Made by a program: the position numbers and the translations under genes
Notes under the pieces: generated by a model
Databases searched by the model: none
Seen by the model: the letters and a program-made list of their open reading frames with translations, nothing else
What the model was told of the DNA's origin: nothing
Assembly: GCA_003999685.1 (NCBI GenBank)
Contig: CP021227.1
Location: 310,001 to 374,000, forward strand
DNA length: 64,000 nt
Reading direction: 5' to 3'
DNA from: Taiwanofungus camphoratus
Lineage: Eukaryota; Basidiomycota; Agaricomycetes; Polyporales; Taiwanofungaceae
In this document: in pieces, positions 47,530 to 58,694 of the stretch
Layout: each line of letters opens with the position of its first letter
How positions within the stretch are numbered: the stretch's first letter is position 1

Positions 47530-49685
47530 ATTGTCTCCTCGTCAGTGATCATCGATTGCTGGGTTCGTGGTGCTTCTGTTTGTCGGACCGCCTCCAACAT
47601 TGCTACTGCTTTTGCAAATTCCCCATCTGCCTCATCCATTGCACTCATCTTCCTTGCCATGTCGATCTCCGGGAATCTCAGGTCGAGTGAGTGTAGTGCG
47701 TTGGCTTGGATCTCGTCTTCAAGTTCTTGGAATCGGTTCTGTGTTGTTCGTGCGTCAGTAGTGGTCTTACTGTTGCGTCTGTACCTTGTTGTTTCTCTTC
47801 CTGTTGCCTTTTCGCTCTCCTTCTCCTTTTGCTCATGTTGTTGTCGGTTGCAAGTAACCATGTTCCATGCTCCCATGGTCATTCCATTGTTCATGGGTGG
47901 TCTGGTTGGTTGCGTCTTTGGCATGCCTACCTTGTGTGAGCGGACTGGGCAGTTCCTGAAGTTCGCCATGTGAGGTCCTTTGCACGCTGCGCAGGTATAG
48001 TCGTGTTTGCATTTGTCTAGATCCATCGGGTCTTCACCCTGCTCTTCCGTGCATTCCTGGCAAACGTGGTCAGCCTCTGCATGCTCACCTGCGCATAGCC
48101 TGTATATGGTTTTGTTTTTGCATCTTCCCCCTGAGTGGTCGAAGGACCAGCAATTGTTGCATTGAAGTATCAGTGGTTGGTCTGCATATCTCTTTACCTC
48201 CGCAAATCGGCCTGCTATGGCTAGATTTTTGATTCTCTTTACCAGGTGTTCTGCGTCCTCTTGGTTTGCCAGGGCAATGACTACTGAGGAATAGAAAAGT
48301 TGTTTTAGGTCTGATGGGTGTCGCATCCATCTCGGGAGCTGTAGGATTTCCATTTTCACATAGTCTGGGTTGTTGTCCTTGAGTTCTTGGTGGATTTCCT
48401 CTGGTGTTGGTATGTTACTGGTGTTTTTGTTCCATGTACTCACGCTGTTAACCTGTATCTTGTACCATAGTCTATCTGCCTGGACTCGTGTCGCCCGGTC
48501 TCCTGCTATTAGTTCCATAAATCTATTAGCGAATGGGATCAGCTCAGTTGCCTGTTGGTCAGCCCGTACAAACACAATGCAGTTGTTTTGTGGGTTGTAC
48601 TTTACATTTACAATCTGTATGTGTTTACTGTCTTTGTACTTCTGCAGTTGTTCATTAATGTCTTGGACCGTCTGTGCTTCTTTGGGTCGTTTTCCCTCGG
48701 GTGCGCCATCCTGAATTTCTACAATGAGGTGGGAGGGGTGGTGTGCTGCTAGTGGGTTAGTCGGTAGGGTTTTGCCTTTTTTCATGTCTGTTGCTGGGTT
48801 GCGCGCCTTTGGGACTATTGGTCTACTGACTGCTCAGACGTTAGTTACGGTTGACGGTATGGTCTCTGTCTGGGATGGTCTCGTTGATGTGCTTATCTCT
48901 GTTACTCTTGCCTCATCCCTATCCTCTCCTCTTTTCCTGCTTGTTGAGTCCCCTTGGTTGGTTGCCCTCGTTGAGTATGCCAGTTGCGATTATATCTGGT
49001 CCATTCGTGTTGTGAGCTTCGCAAGCGATGTTGCTATCTGTGCAAGGTGGTCCGTTCCTTGGTCTTTAGCGTTCTTTGTTGTTTTGTTCTCTCCATGGGT
49101 TTGTCCATTTTGGATTCCAGTCTGGTTGTGTTTGTCGGTGCCTAGTGTGAGTCTCTGAGTGATGATCTTTGCGCCCTCTAGGATAGTTGTGGTGAACTCA
49201 GCATGATTTGACATTTGGCTTAGTATCTCTGTTACCCCCTTCATCGCCTCTTCTAGATCTCTCATCATATCCTTTCTTGTTTTCTTCTTATCGTTATCTG
49301 TTATTGTCTCCATCTCGTGATCTATTTCACTATTAGTATTGAATATATCTGTGTTGAACTCAGCATCAGGTGGGTCGTCATATGATACTACACTTCTATT
49401 GTCTCTTTCGAGGTTTGATGGTGTGAACTTGTTCACCTCCTCTCATGTTAGCATTATTCCTTCCATGGTTCCTTCCTGTCTATGTTTTGTGGGTGTTTTT
49501 GTTAGTCGCTCTCTCAGTCTTTTGATTATTGTCTGTTTTTTCAGGGTGCTCGGTGTGGTCACTGTGTTATCAGCTTCCTTTCTTGCTCTCCCTTTTTCTA
49601 TTATGCTATTTACACTCTTGTTCCCCTTTTTGGGGTACGGGTTAGGTCTGTGACCTTGTTGGCCAATGGCCTCGTCTTTTGGCAT
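47523..49685 (-). pseudogene. LINE ORF1, zinc-knuckle RNA-binding protein
   Basis: Gag-like nucleic-acid chaperone of the LINE. It starts at ATG 49685 (MPKDEAIGQQGHRPNPYPKK), with a charged, Gln/Lys-rich N-terminal half. It then has a globular part (HIQIVNVKYNPQNNCIVFVR..WYKIQVNSVSTWN..LPRWMRHPSDL) and three Cys/His knuckles near 48.2-47.95 kb: CNNCWSFDHSGGRC, CAGEHAEADHVC and CAACKGPHMANFRNC. The product ends ..SMITDEETIC at TAG 47,525-47,523. The stop overlaps the ORF2 start (ATGTTAG), which suggests termination-reinitiation for ORF2. Three in-frame stops interrupt it: TGA before EEVNKF, TAA after TRMDQI and TGA after PSTVTNV. Both TGA are best explained by CGA, and TAA by CAA. Confidence 0.82.
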
Positions 49686-49773
49686 GTTTCTATGTGTGCA
49701 GCACCTTTTTTCTGCTTTTTTCTGAGCGTGGGAAAATGACAGCTGTTGGTGGTAGCTACCAGAGAAGCGGTTT

Positions 49774-49787
49774 AGGTATGATACATA
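49774..49787. repeat. Target-site duplication of the LINE, right copy
   Basis: Exact 14-bp match to 42,843-42,856, at the 5' border of the LINE. Confidence 0.9.
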
Positions 49788-50365
49788 GTAGACCCCTGTA
49801 ATAGCTTAGATGTATAAATACTAGCAGTAGCAGTTGCCAGACTCTTCAGTCTGTGATTCTTCTACTTTCTGTGGGCTTCTTGTGTGACTTAGTATTCCTA
49901 CTTCTCTTTGTTAGACCACCTTAGTTTGTGTCATCTCTGCTGGTCATAGCTTTGACATCACCTGACTTGTACTGACCCCACACTCATCTTTATTGCCTGA
50001 CAATCACTTGGACCTCATCTACTTTAGAAGAATTTCAATCGGCTTCTGTTCTCTGTGACTCTGCTTGGTGCAGTTAAAGCTCATGAGTCATACTATTATA
50101 AGACCCCCCAAAACACAAGATGAAGGTACATCAAGTGAAGTTGTGTCAAGCAAAGTATTTGTATTGGACAGATTGTGGACTAGCATAAATATAGCAGACC
50201 ATGACAGTGTTTATTTTTCTATATTTCTTTATTGAAGAAATGAGTAACATCTTGTCTCAGAAGAATAGGGGTATTACAAAACAGATGGCAAATAGAAGTC
50301 TGGTTTCTGAGGACCTGCACTCACCAGTGCTTAGCTTATGAAGAGGTTACCACACTTGTGACACT

Positions 50366-50594
50366 CTGTAAAAAAGGATAGTCAATTATAGTCCCCAAAT
50401 TGTGCCAGGTGACTTTATTGTGACTAAATCAGGGAGAGTAGTTACTCATTAGTTGCTTGAATTCACTACTCCTTAACTAATGCATGACTATTTTCTCCAA
50501 ATTTGGGCAGCGGCATTCAAGAAAAATGACTAGCTAGTCCATTGGCACAATTTGAGGACTAGATTTGTGACTAGATTGACTATCCTTTTTACAG
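50366..50594. mobile_element. MITE, about 229 bp, in the ancient AT-rich block
   Basis: The ends are inverted repeats: CTGTAAAAAAGGATAGTCAA on the left and GATTGACTATCCTTTTTACA(G) on the right. Further inward AGTCCCCAAATTGTGCCA is matched by TGGCACAATTTGAGGACT. Arms are about 40 bp with small indels. It has no coding capacity. The target duplication is unclear (ACT/ACC at best), so the superfamily is not assigned. Confidence 0.7.
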
Positions 50595-50980
50595 ACCATG
50601 GTACTGGAGCCCTGATTAATAGCTCTTGGTGCCCATTTGGACTCTCCAGAAAGAGATCACAACATAGTTTTGGCTAGTTTGTAAGCAGCAGTGTTGATTT
50701 AATATTATCAAAAGTGAGCACCACTTCACAATTGTCAAAGTCTGCACATGACTTCTGGTTTGCCAGTTTTTCAGAAAGGCAATCAACTTCTGCTATACTA
50801 TTCATATAATTTTCATATGATTGAAGGAGCATCATTATTTGCATGACATGACAGAGCAGTTTTGAAACTGCGTTTTTGGTGATATGATGATAGGTCCAGT
50901 ACAACTCCATGCCCCGAATTTGCGTATTTTTGGTCTCTCACCCCTTTCTCGAAATATACTGCCGAGTTTTGGAAGTCCAA

Positions 50981-53728
50981 TGATATGACCTAGGGGACCC
51001 TGGTACCTAGAGAGTGCTCCGCAATGTGGCTAGGAGGTAGTGTGTGAACTGTGGGGATGTGAGGGGAGGAGCTACAACCTGTATGATACCGGAAAACCTG
51101 TATGTCTTGTTTTTGTAAGTGGGGGAGTAAGGGGCCAAGGGTCCTGCATGACAGGATCTTGTTCCTAAGTGCTATACAATCCCTAAGGCCTTGTGAGGCC
51201 CTCCAAAGTGCACAAAGTCCTTCGAGGTTCTGCGAAGTCCTTCGAAGTTTTAGCTAAAGCGCACAAGCTGACTTCGTAGGCTGTATGGGGTTTAGGGAGC
51301 AATAAGCCAATAGACTATAGTTTCAACTAAGCGGCAGAGGGTATAAGACTGCTGCAAAGTCTTTAACTAGAGTTAGCTAAAGGGCGTAAGGCTTAGAGGT
51401 TTGTTAGAACGAGGTGGGCGAGGTTTGGCTAGCGTAGGAGACCTGTAAGAGAGGTCGGATGGTTCGGAGAGCTAATACTTGGAATAGAAATTGGAGAACG
51501 AGGTTGCTGGAAGCTCTGAAGTGTCTGATGACCTCGAGGTGTAGGTCAGAGAGTTCGAGGGCATAGGGAGATGTACTATAGTCTGAAATGAAGGCTATGG
51601 GAGAGTCGTAGGGCTATTCGTAGGACATTGATAGGTGCCAGGCCCTTCTAGGCCCCGCGGAGTGCCCTCACTCAATCCTAGGACCGTAGTCATACCTTCG
51701 ACACCACTCGACGCGTCCGATACAGCCCGAAAAGCCACCATGGGACTCTCCAATGGCTTTGAATCATGCCACCGCCACTCCGTCAGTTCTGGTCTGATGT
51801 TCCGGTGTACCGTTCCCTCTACGCACAATACGCCACACGCAGTTGCCACTCAATGTCCTCGCACGTGACTGGACGTGCCACTCCAATATCACTCAATCTG
51901 CTACGACGCGCCACTCGATATACTCGATAATGCTACGGCCCCAGGTCTTGTCTTAGTATATTTCATACCACTCCGTAGTTCGTAGTACGCAAGTAGTTAG
52001 GATGCCACTCGTACTATGCCACTCCCGATGCGCCTTACATTATAGTACAGTAGTATAAACACGATGTATGGTGTCTCGGAACAACAGAGAAGTTTTCCCC
52101 CATTCTGCAGAGCTCAAGAAGAGCACCTTCGATTCAGTCACCTACTGCGTTCTACTGCATCCTTCCGTCTTCGATTATGTTTGAAGAGTTGCGTCTACTA
52201 TCCGCCTTCTACAGTATCTTGAAGGGTTGCATCTCGTCCATCTTCGACATCCATCAAAGAGTTGCGTTCAGTCTTACGTCCGCCTTCGAGCCACATCGAA
52301 GGGTTGCGTTAGCATCTCTCTCTAACCCAAGTCCGCCTTCTACAGTATTTCGAAGGGCTGCGTATCAGCTAAGTTCTCACGTTTAAGCCTCTCCTTAGTA
52401 TAGTACAGCATAGTAGTGCATCAAAGCTACATCGAGCAGTCACGACACACGTAGAAGGTCGTCAAAGACCTTTGTAGATGTCTCTCGACCCATTTGAGAT
52501 CGGGAACCCTTTGCTGCTGACTCTCCCCTCCACACTAACTAGTTTTATAGCCTTCCAGCTTCTCTAGGTCGTACCCAGTTGGGGTTGGAGTGTTATAGTG
52601 CGCATCAACGTAGGGATGACGCAATGTGAGCCTAAGGGTATAACTAAGGCAGAGGCCCACCGGATAGGTGCTATAAGAGGTGCTGAAGGGTGTGAAGTCA
52701 CGGCAACTTCGTGGATCATAGTGCATAGTTCGGGAAGCGTAGACGTGGTTTGTAGATATATCGTGAGCGTAGACGTAGTTCAAAGGTACTGAAACGGAGC
52801 TGGGGTGGAGACTTAGGGGCCTTAGGACTGTTCCTAAGGTTGTACTCACAGCACTTTCCTGAGATTGGAGCTACAGGGGAACTGGTATTCCAAAGGGAGA
52901 AGTGTGCACTGAGGGGTCTCTGTCATACATAGTAAACTACCTCTGACTAAATAGGGGAGCGTGAGGTGAACTATTCTTGCGCGAAGTGATCCTTACAAGT
53001 CTGAAATGTGTACTACAGTGCATGGACTCCAAAGTGAACACGAGGAGGATAGGAACTAAATAGGAACTGAAACAGGGGAACTGCGTATGGTAGAAAGGTG
53101 ACCAAGTTCATTCACGAGGGCGGGATGACTATCCAAGAGCAGCCATGTGCCATGATCAACTATCTTAGTGGGCTAGGAGCATACAAAGTTTTCTAGCAGC
53201 AGGACTTGGCCTAATCGGGGTAGGAGGTGTCCTAACTGGGCAGAGGATCATATGGATGCACCATAGGAGAACCTTATGGCATAGGATCGAGGCCCATGGG
53301 GTGCGCAAGGCTTCCTAAGTCCAGCCTTTGGGACTTCAGACCATTTCAGAGCCTATCAGAGGTAGCTGCAATCACAAGAGCTAGAAGAGACTTAGCTAAG
53401 ACTTCTTAGCTAAGCCCGGGATGAGTGACGTAGTAGCTGAGACCTAGATCCAATAGAACAGTATGGGAGGGCCGGCAGTGTCCGATAGTGGACTTAGCAG
53501 GAGTTAGGGACTTTGTGACTAGCGTTCAAAACCTCGTAGCATCTCGTGTGACTTCGCAGGACTTCGTAGGTTGTTAGAAGGGTTTAGGAAGGAAAGGAGG
53601 CATTAGGAATATTATAGAAACCTATCCCACCTGTTGTAGACTGTAGAAGAGTCATAGGATGTTCGGTTAGGGGATTAGAAAGCTTTTAAAATCACGATTC
53701 GAGGCCCAGGAGGCTACAGGACTCATCA
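50981..53728 (+). mobile_element. LTR fossil, family 1 copy 1 (about 1.77 kb plus an insert)
   Basis: Begins TGATATGACCTAGG and ends GGACTCATCA, i.e. TG..CA with TGAT/ATCA tips, as LTRs do. The same sequence occurs at 55,204-58,694 (forward, split) and 56,487-58,221 (reverse), which fixes both ends. It has no protein-coding part and looks like a solo LTR. A second LTR is inserted at 51,629-52,607. Copies 1 and 3 are very similar and keep many CpG sites, so this copy is younger than copy 2. Confidence 0.75.
51629..52607. mobile_element. Solo LTR, family 2, inserted in family-1 LTR copy 1
   Basis: 979 bp, TGATAGGTGCC..GCGCATCA. Comparison with the uninterrupted copy 3 (AGGACGTAGGGATGAC) shows exactly this segment is extra here. 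It is flanked by ACAT on the left and ACGT on the right, a 4-bp target duplication with one CpG-type change. Inside, a TATAAA box near 52,050 is followed by about five imperfect repeats built on GAAGGGTTGCGT (52,120-52,370). No coding part remains. It postdates the LTR it sits in. Confidence 0.7.
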
Positions 53729-53729
53729 C

Positions 53730-55203
53730 TGAATGTCGTAACAAGGACAGAGAGCTCTATTTAATCACTAGGGAGTGCCCTAACTTGGCAGACAGGTGCG
53801 CTGCATGTGTCTACTCATGCCTTAGCAATCTGGCCTTCCTATCTGGGAAGAACAATGGGATTTCCGATGATAGAAGGTTTGCCTGACACTCCAGAAGTCC
53901 TGTTGAAGAGAAGTGGTCCCTCACACTCTAGAATGCACACCTGCAGCCTCGCCTAGCATCCTTCTGACCTCTGACGACTCTGGGCCTTTGGTTGAGATCA
54001 ATCGAGAAAAGCCACTTCAGTTTTCGGTCTTTGATCCTCGGTTCTGGTTCTCGGTTCCCCGATCTGGAGTCCCGGCCTCTTGTTCATGATGTCCATATGA
54101 TCCCTTGGTATTGCCTAGACTCCCTACGCATCGGCTTGACGGTTCAGCACTCTTAGGTCCCTGTTCGCCCCAAGGCCTGGTTAGATAGCCCATCTTCCAT
54201 ATGATGATCTTTAGATAAGCATCCCTCACCCTGTGCCATTCCTCAGTAACCTTTCTACCACATTCAGTGTCCCTGTTTCATGTCCTACTTCAGTTTAGTT
54301 CCCCATATGATACACTGATCGGATTCTAGATTTTACAATTTTCGGTTTGTTTTCGGTTTCTTCGGTTTTTATTTTGCGTAAGATACTTTGACACCACGGA
54401 CCCCTTATATAGTCTCCTGTACCTACCAGACAGCAGAGAAGATACACGCTCCCATCTTGTCTCGCAGAATCTACAGACTTGTCCCCCAGAGTTCAGATTT
54501 GGGCTTCCCCTGCTCTAAGGCTTCCCTACAGTCTGACAAGGTTCCCCTCCATCATATCTACACTTATTGTCAGCCAGCAGTCCTATTATATTGTATATTG
54601 CAGCAGTTCTATGTCTTCTACGTCCTATGTTCCCGAAGTTGGAGTAACTTTGGTCTGAGTAACCAGTCCCCCTCCTCCTCCTCATCCGGCGTGCCTCTGC
54701 CCTCGTTATACCCCATAGGCACATGTTGTGCACAGTCCAGTCTATCAGTCATCGCCTACGCCAGCCCTACATCCCATTCCTACACCATTAGCCCTCAGCA
54801 GTATCTCCTATCTCAATTACATCAGTTTTTGGTTTATCTTTCAGTTCTCGGTTTACCATCAGTGCGCCCTCAGTTCCTTCGACTCTTTTGCACCTGGCCG
54901 GCATTCGACCAGCCTGCTGCCATCAGATTAGAAGACCATGCTCCTACCTTCCTGGGACTGTCCACACCTCGACATAAGATCCTGTCGTGCAGGATTCATT
55001 GGCCCCTTACTCCTCTGCACACACTAGACTTTTAGGCCCCTGACAGTGGTCTAGGTAGTTTCTCTGTCGTGTTCCCTCACTTACCTTTTCCTCTGGTATC
55101 CTTCACAGGTACCACACCACTTTAGCTCTCTCTACCCATTGGGACGCATCAAACCTACTCCCTAGGTTCATCCCCACAGTTCAGGCCTCCCTAGGTCGTA
55201 TCA
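53730..55203. mobile_element. LTR-like block, family 3, between two family-1 LTRs
   Basis: TGAATGTCGTAAC..GGTCGTATCA, about 1.47 kb, with LTR-like tips. Read on the minus strand, its first ~300 bases resemble the start of family 1 (TGATACGACCTAGGGAGG, GAACTGTGGGGATG, GGAGTAAGGGGCCAA, CGACAGGATCTT). Its other half resembles the ancient block at 41.9-42.6 kb. Only one base separates it from the end of copy 1, and it abuts copy 2 directly. No clear target duplication was found, so it may be a separate LTR or the remnant internal part between copies 1 and 2. Confidence 0.5.
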
Positions 55204-58200
55204 ACGATCTAAGGGACCCTGGGACCTAGGGAGTGCTCCGAAACGTGGCTAAGAAGCAGTGGGGTGAACTGTGGGGATGTGAGAAGGGGAGCCACAACCT
55301 GTATGGTACCGGGAAATCTATATGTCTTGTTTTTGTGAGCGAGGGAGTAAGGGGTCAAGGGTCTTGCATGACAGGATCTTGCTCTTATGTGCTAAATGAT
55401 CCCAAAGATCTTGTGAGGTCCTCTGAGGTGTGCAAAGTCCTTCAAAGATCTGCAAAGTCCTTTGAAGCTTTGGCTAAAGTGCACTATCTGACTTTGTAGG
55501 ATGCGTAGAGTTAGAAAGCAATAGGTTGATGGAGTAGGGGCCCAAATAGTTGACAAATGATACTAGACTGCTCCAAAGTCTTTAACTAAAGTTCGCTAAG
55601 GAGGTCAATGCTTCGAGGTTTGTAGAGTGAGATACGAGAGATTTGACTAGCGTGGGGACCTATAGAAGAGGTCAGATGGTTCATGGAGTCTATACTGGGA
55701 GTAGGGATGGGAGAACAAGGTCGCTGAATGTTCTGAAGTATCTAGCTTCGAGGTGTAGGTTGGGGAGTTCGAGGGTGTAGGAGATGTGATATAATCTGAA
55801 TTGGAGGCTATAGGAGGATTGCAGTGATATTGTGGGACATAGGGATGACGCAACATAAGCCTTTGGGTATAACTAAGGTGGAGGCCCATCAGATAGATGC
55901 TATAGGTTGTACTGAAGGGTGTGAAGTCACGTTGACTTCATAGATCATAGTGCCAGTTTGAGGGGCGTAGGCATAGTTTGTAGATATATTGTGAGCATAG
56001 ACGTAGTTTAGAGACACTGAAACAGAGCTAGGGTGGAGACTTTAGGGGCTTAGGACCATTCCTAAGGCTGCACTTGCGGCACTTCTCTGAGATCAGAGCT
56101 ACAGGGGAACTTGTACTTCAAAGGGAGAAGCGTGCACTGAGGGGTCTCTCTCGTACATGATAAACTACCTCTGACTAAATAGGAGAGAGTGAGGTGAACT
56201 ATTCTTGTGCAAAGTGGTCCCTACAAGTCTGAAATGTGTACTAATGCGCATGGACTCCGAAGTGAACACGAGGAGAATAGGAACTAAATAGGAACTGAAA
56301 CAGGGGAACTACGTACGGTAGAAAGGTGACCAAGATCATCCATGAGGGCAGGATGGCTATCTGAGAGTGGCCATGCACCATGATCAACTGTCCTAGTGGG
56401 CTAAAGGCATACAAAGTGTCTACCAGCGGGACTTGTCCAAATCAAGGTAGGAGATGTCCTAAATAGATAGGGGATCATATGGACGCTGATGAGTCCTGTA
56501 GCCTCCTGGGCCCAAATCGTGATTTTAGGAGCTTTCTAATCCTCTAACCGATCATCCTATGACTCTTCTACAGCCTACAACAGGTGGGATAGGTTCCTAT
56601 AATATTCCTAACACCTCCTTTCCTTCCTAAACCCTTCTAACAACCTACGAAGTCCTACGAAGTCACACGAGATGCTACGAGGTTTTGAACGCTAGTCACA
56701 AAGTCCCTAACTCCTGCTAAGTCCACTATCGGACACTGCCGGCCCTCCCATACTGTTCTATTGGATTTAGATCCCAGCTACTACGTCACTCATCCTGGGC
56801 TTAGCTAAGAAGTCTTAGCTAAGTCTCTCCTAGCTTTTGTGATTGCAGCCACCTCTGATAGGCTCCGAAACAGTCCGAAGTTCTGGAGGCTGGACTTAGG
56901 AGGACCTTATGGTATAGGATCGAGACCCATGGGGTGTGCAAGGCTTCTTATGGTGCATCCATATGATCCTCCACCCATTTAGGACACCTCCTACCCCGAT
57001 TAGGCCAAGTCCCGCTGCTAGAAACTTTGTATGCTCTTAGCCCACTAAGATAGTTGATCACGGTGCATGGCTGCTCTTGGATAGTCATCCTGCCCTCATG
57101 AATGAACTTGGTCACCTTTCTACTATACATAGTTCCCCTGTTTCAGTTCCTATTTAGTTCCTATCCTCCTCGTGTTCACTTCGGAGCCCATGCGCTGTAG
57201 TACACATTTCAGACTCGTAAGGATCACTTCGCGCAAGAATAGTTCACCTCACGCTCTCCTATTTAGTCAGAGGTAGTTTACTATGTACAAGAGAGACCCC
57301 TCAGTGCATGCTTCTCCCTTTGGAATACAAGTTCCCCTGTAGCTCCGATCTCAAGAAAGTGTCACAAGTACAACCTCAGGAACGGTCCTAGGCTCCTAAG
57401 TCTCCACCCCAGCTCTGTTACAGTATCTTTGAACTACGTCTACACTCATGATATATCTACGAACCACGCCTACACTTCACGAACTACGCACTACGATCCA
57501 CGAAGTCGCCGTGACTTCGCACCCTTCAGCACCTCTTATAGCACCTATCCGGTGGGCCTCCGCCTTAGTTATAGGCTCACATTGTGTCATCCCTACGTCC
57601 TATGAATAGCCCTACGACTCTCCTATAGCCTTTATTTCAGATCATAGTACATCTCCCTATGCCCTCGTACTCTCCAACCTATGCCTCGAAGTCAACAAAC
57701 ACTTCGGAGCTTCCAGCAACCTCGTTCTCCCATTCCTATTTCAAGTATTAGCTTTTCAAACCATCTGACCTCTTCTACAGGTCTCCTACGCTAGCCAAAT
57801 CTCGCCCACCTTGCTCTAACAAACCTCTAAGCCTTACACCCTTTAGCTAACTCTAGTTAAAGACTTTGCAGCAGTCTTGTACCCTCTGCTGCTTAGTTGA
57901 AGCTATATTCTATTGGCTTATTGCTCCCTAACCTTATACAGCCTACGAAGTCAGCTCGTGCGCTTTAGCTAAAACTTCGAAGGACTTTGTGCACTTCGGA
58001 GGGCCTCGCAAGGCCTTAGAGATTGTATAGCACTTAGGAACAAGATCCTGTCGTGCAGGACCCTTGGCCCCTTACTCCCCCACTTACAAAAACAAGACAT
58101 ACAGGTTTCCCGGTATCATACAGGTTGTAGCTCCTCCCCTCACATCCCCACAGTTCACACACTACCTCCTAGCCACATTGCAGAGCACTCCCTAGGTACC

Positions 58201-58694
58201 AGGGTCCCCTAGGTCGTATCAACACGCCGTAGAAGGACATTATGGCATAGAATCAAGACCCAGGGGGTGCACAAGGCTTCCTAAGTTCAGCCTTCAGAAG
58301 TTCAGACCATTTCAGAGACTATCAGAGGTGCCTGCAGTCACAAGAGATTGGAGAGACTTAGCTAAGCCTTCCTAGCTAAACCCAGGATGGATGACGTAGT
58401 AGCTGGGACCTGGACCCAATAGAACAATATGAGAGGGCTGGCAGTGTCCGATAGTGGACTTAGCAGGAGTTAGGGACTTCGTGGCTAGCATTCGAAGCTT
58501 TGTAGTACTTCAAGTGACCTCACAGGACTTCGTAGAGAGTTAGAAGGGTCTTGGATGCTAATAATGTGTTAGGAGCGTCTTAGGGACCTATCCCAGATGG
58601 TGTAGGTTATTGGAGAGCTGTAGGATGGTCTGTAAAAGGGTTAGGAGGCTCCTAACATCACAATTCCGAGCCCAGGGGGTCATAGGACTCATCA
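55204..58694 (+). mobile_element. LTR fossil, family 1 copy 2, split by copy 3
   Basis: Two pieces, 55,204-56,486 and 58,222-58,694, together match copy 1 from just inside its left tip to CTCATCA. Many positions that read CG in copies 1 and 3 read TG or CA here, so it is the oldest family-1 copy in the window. The gap is exactly copy 3, inserted in the opposite orientation. Confidence 0.72.
56487..58221 (-). mobile_element. LTR fossil, family 1 copy 3, nested in copy 2
   Basis: 1,735 bp reading TGATGAGTCC..GTCGTATCA on the plus strand, the reverse of copy 1. It is flanked by ACGC (56,483-56,486) and ACAC (58,222-58,225), a 4-bp target duplication with one CpG-type change, which shows a true insertion into copy 2. 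Most of it is nearly identical to copy 1. A 50-bp piece near 56,900-56,950 is inverted relative to both other copies. No coding part; solo LTR, relatively young. Confidence 0.75.

Larger units (their letters stand above)
42857..49773 (-). mobile_element. LINE (non-LTR retrotransposon), full length, Tad/I-like with RNase H
   Basis: A 6.9-kb element on the minus strand, complete from a short 5' leader (49,773-49,686) through ORF1 and ORF2 to a 3' UTR of about 0.5 kb ending in (TCA)n. Perfect 14-bp target duplications flank it. ORF2 order is APE-type endonuclease, reverse transcriptase, RNase H, then a Cys/His domain. That order with a zinc-knuckle ORF1 is typical of fungal Tad1-like and I-like LINEs; the exact clade needs a tree. 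ORF1 carries three in-frame stops and ORF2 four, so this copy is not autonomous. Those stops are explained by C-to-T transitions. CpG content is much higher than in the DNA it landed in, so it is far younger than its host segment. Confidence 0.9.
40610..50930. mobile_element. Ancient CpG-depleted LTR-derived block, split by a LINE
   Basis: From about 40,610 to 42,842 and again from 49,788 to about 50,900 the DNA is AT-rich, almost free of CpG (about one in the 2.2 kb of the left half) and without usable ORFs. The stretch 41,930-42,560 aligns by eye with 53,730-54,420 (shared GATAAGCATCC, TAAGATACTTTGACA and TCATATG.CATTG-type blocks in order). It is therefore an old relative of the LTR-like block there. 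It is very old judging by complete CpG decay. Family within LTR elements is undetermined. The LINE and a MITE are later insertions. Outer limits are where normal CpG content resumes. Confidence 0.5.

Noticed and set aside
43240-49158. Long plus-strand ORFs (for example 44,201-44,893 and 47,545-47,973)
   Set aside because: They are antisense shadows of the LINE ORFs; the minus-strand translations carry the recognisable domains.
54388-55035. 215-codon plus ORF in the LTR nest
   Set aside because: Low-complexity Ser/Pro/Leu translation of an LTR-like block with no protein domain.
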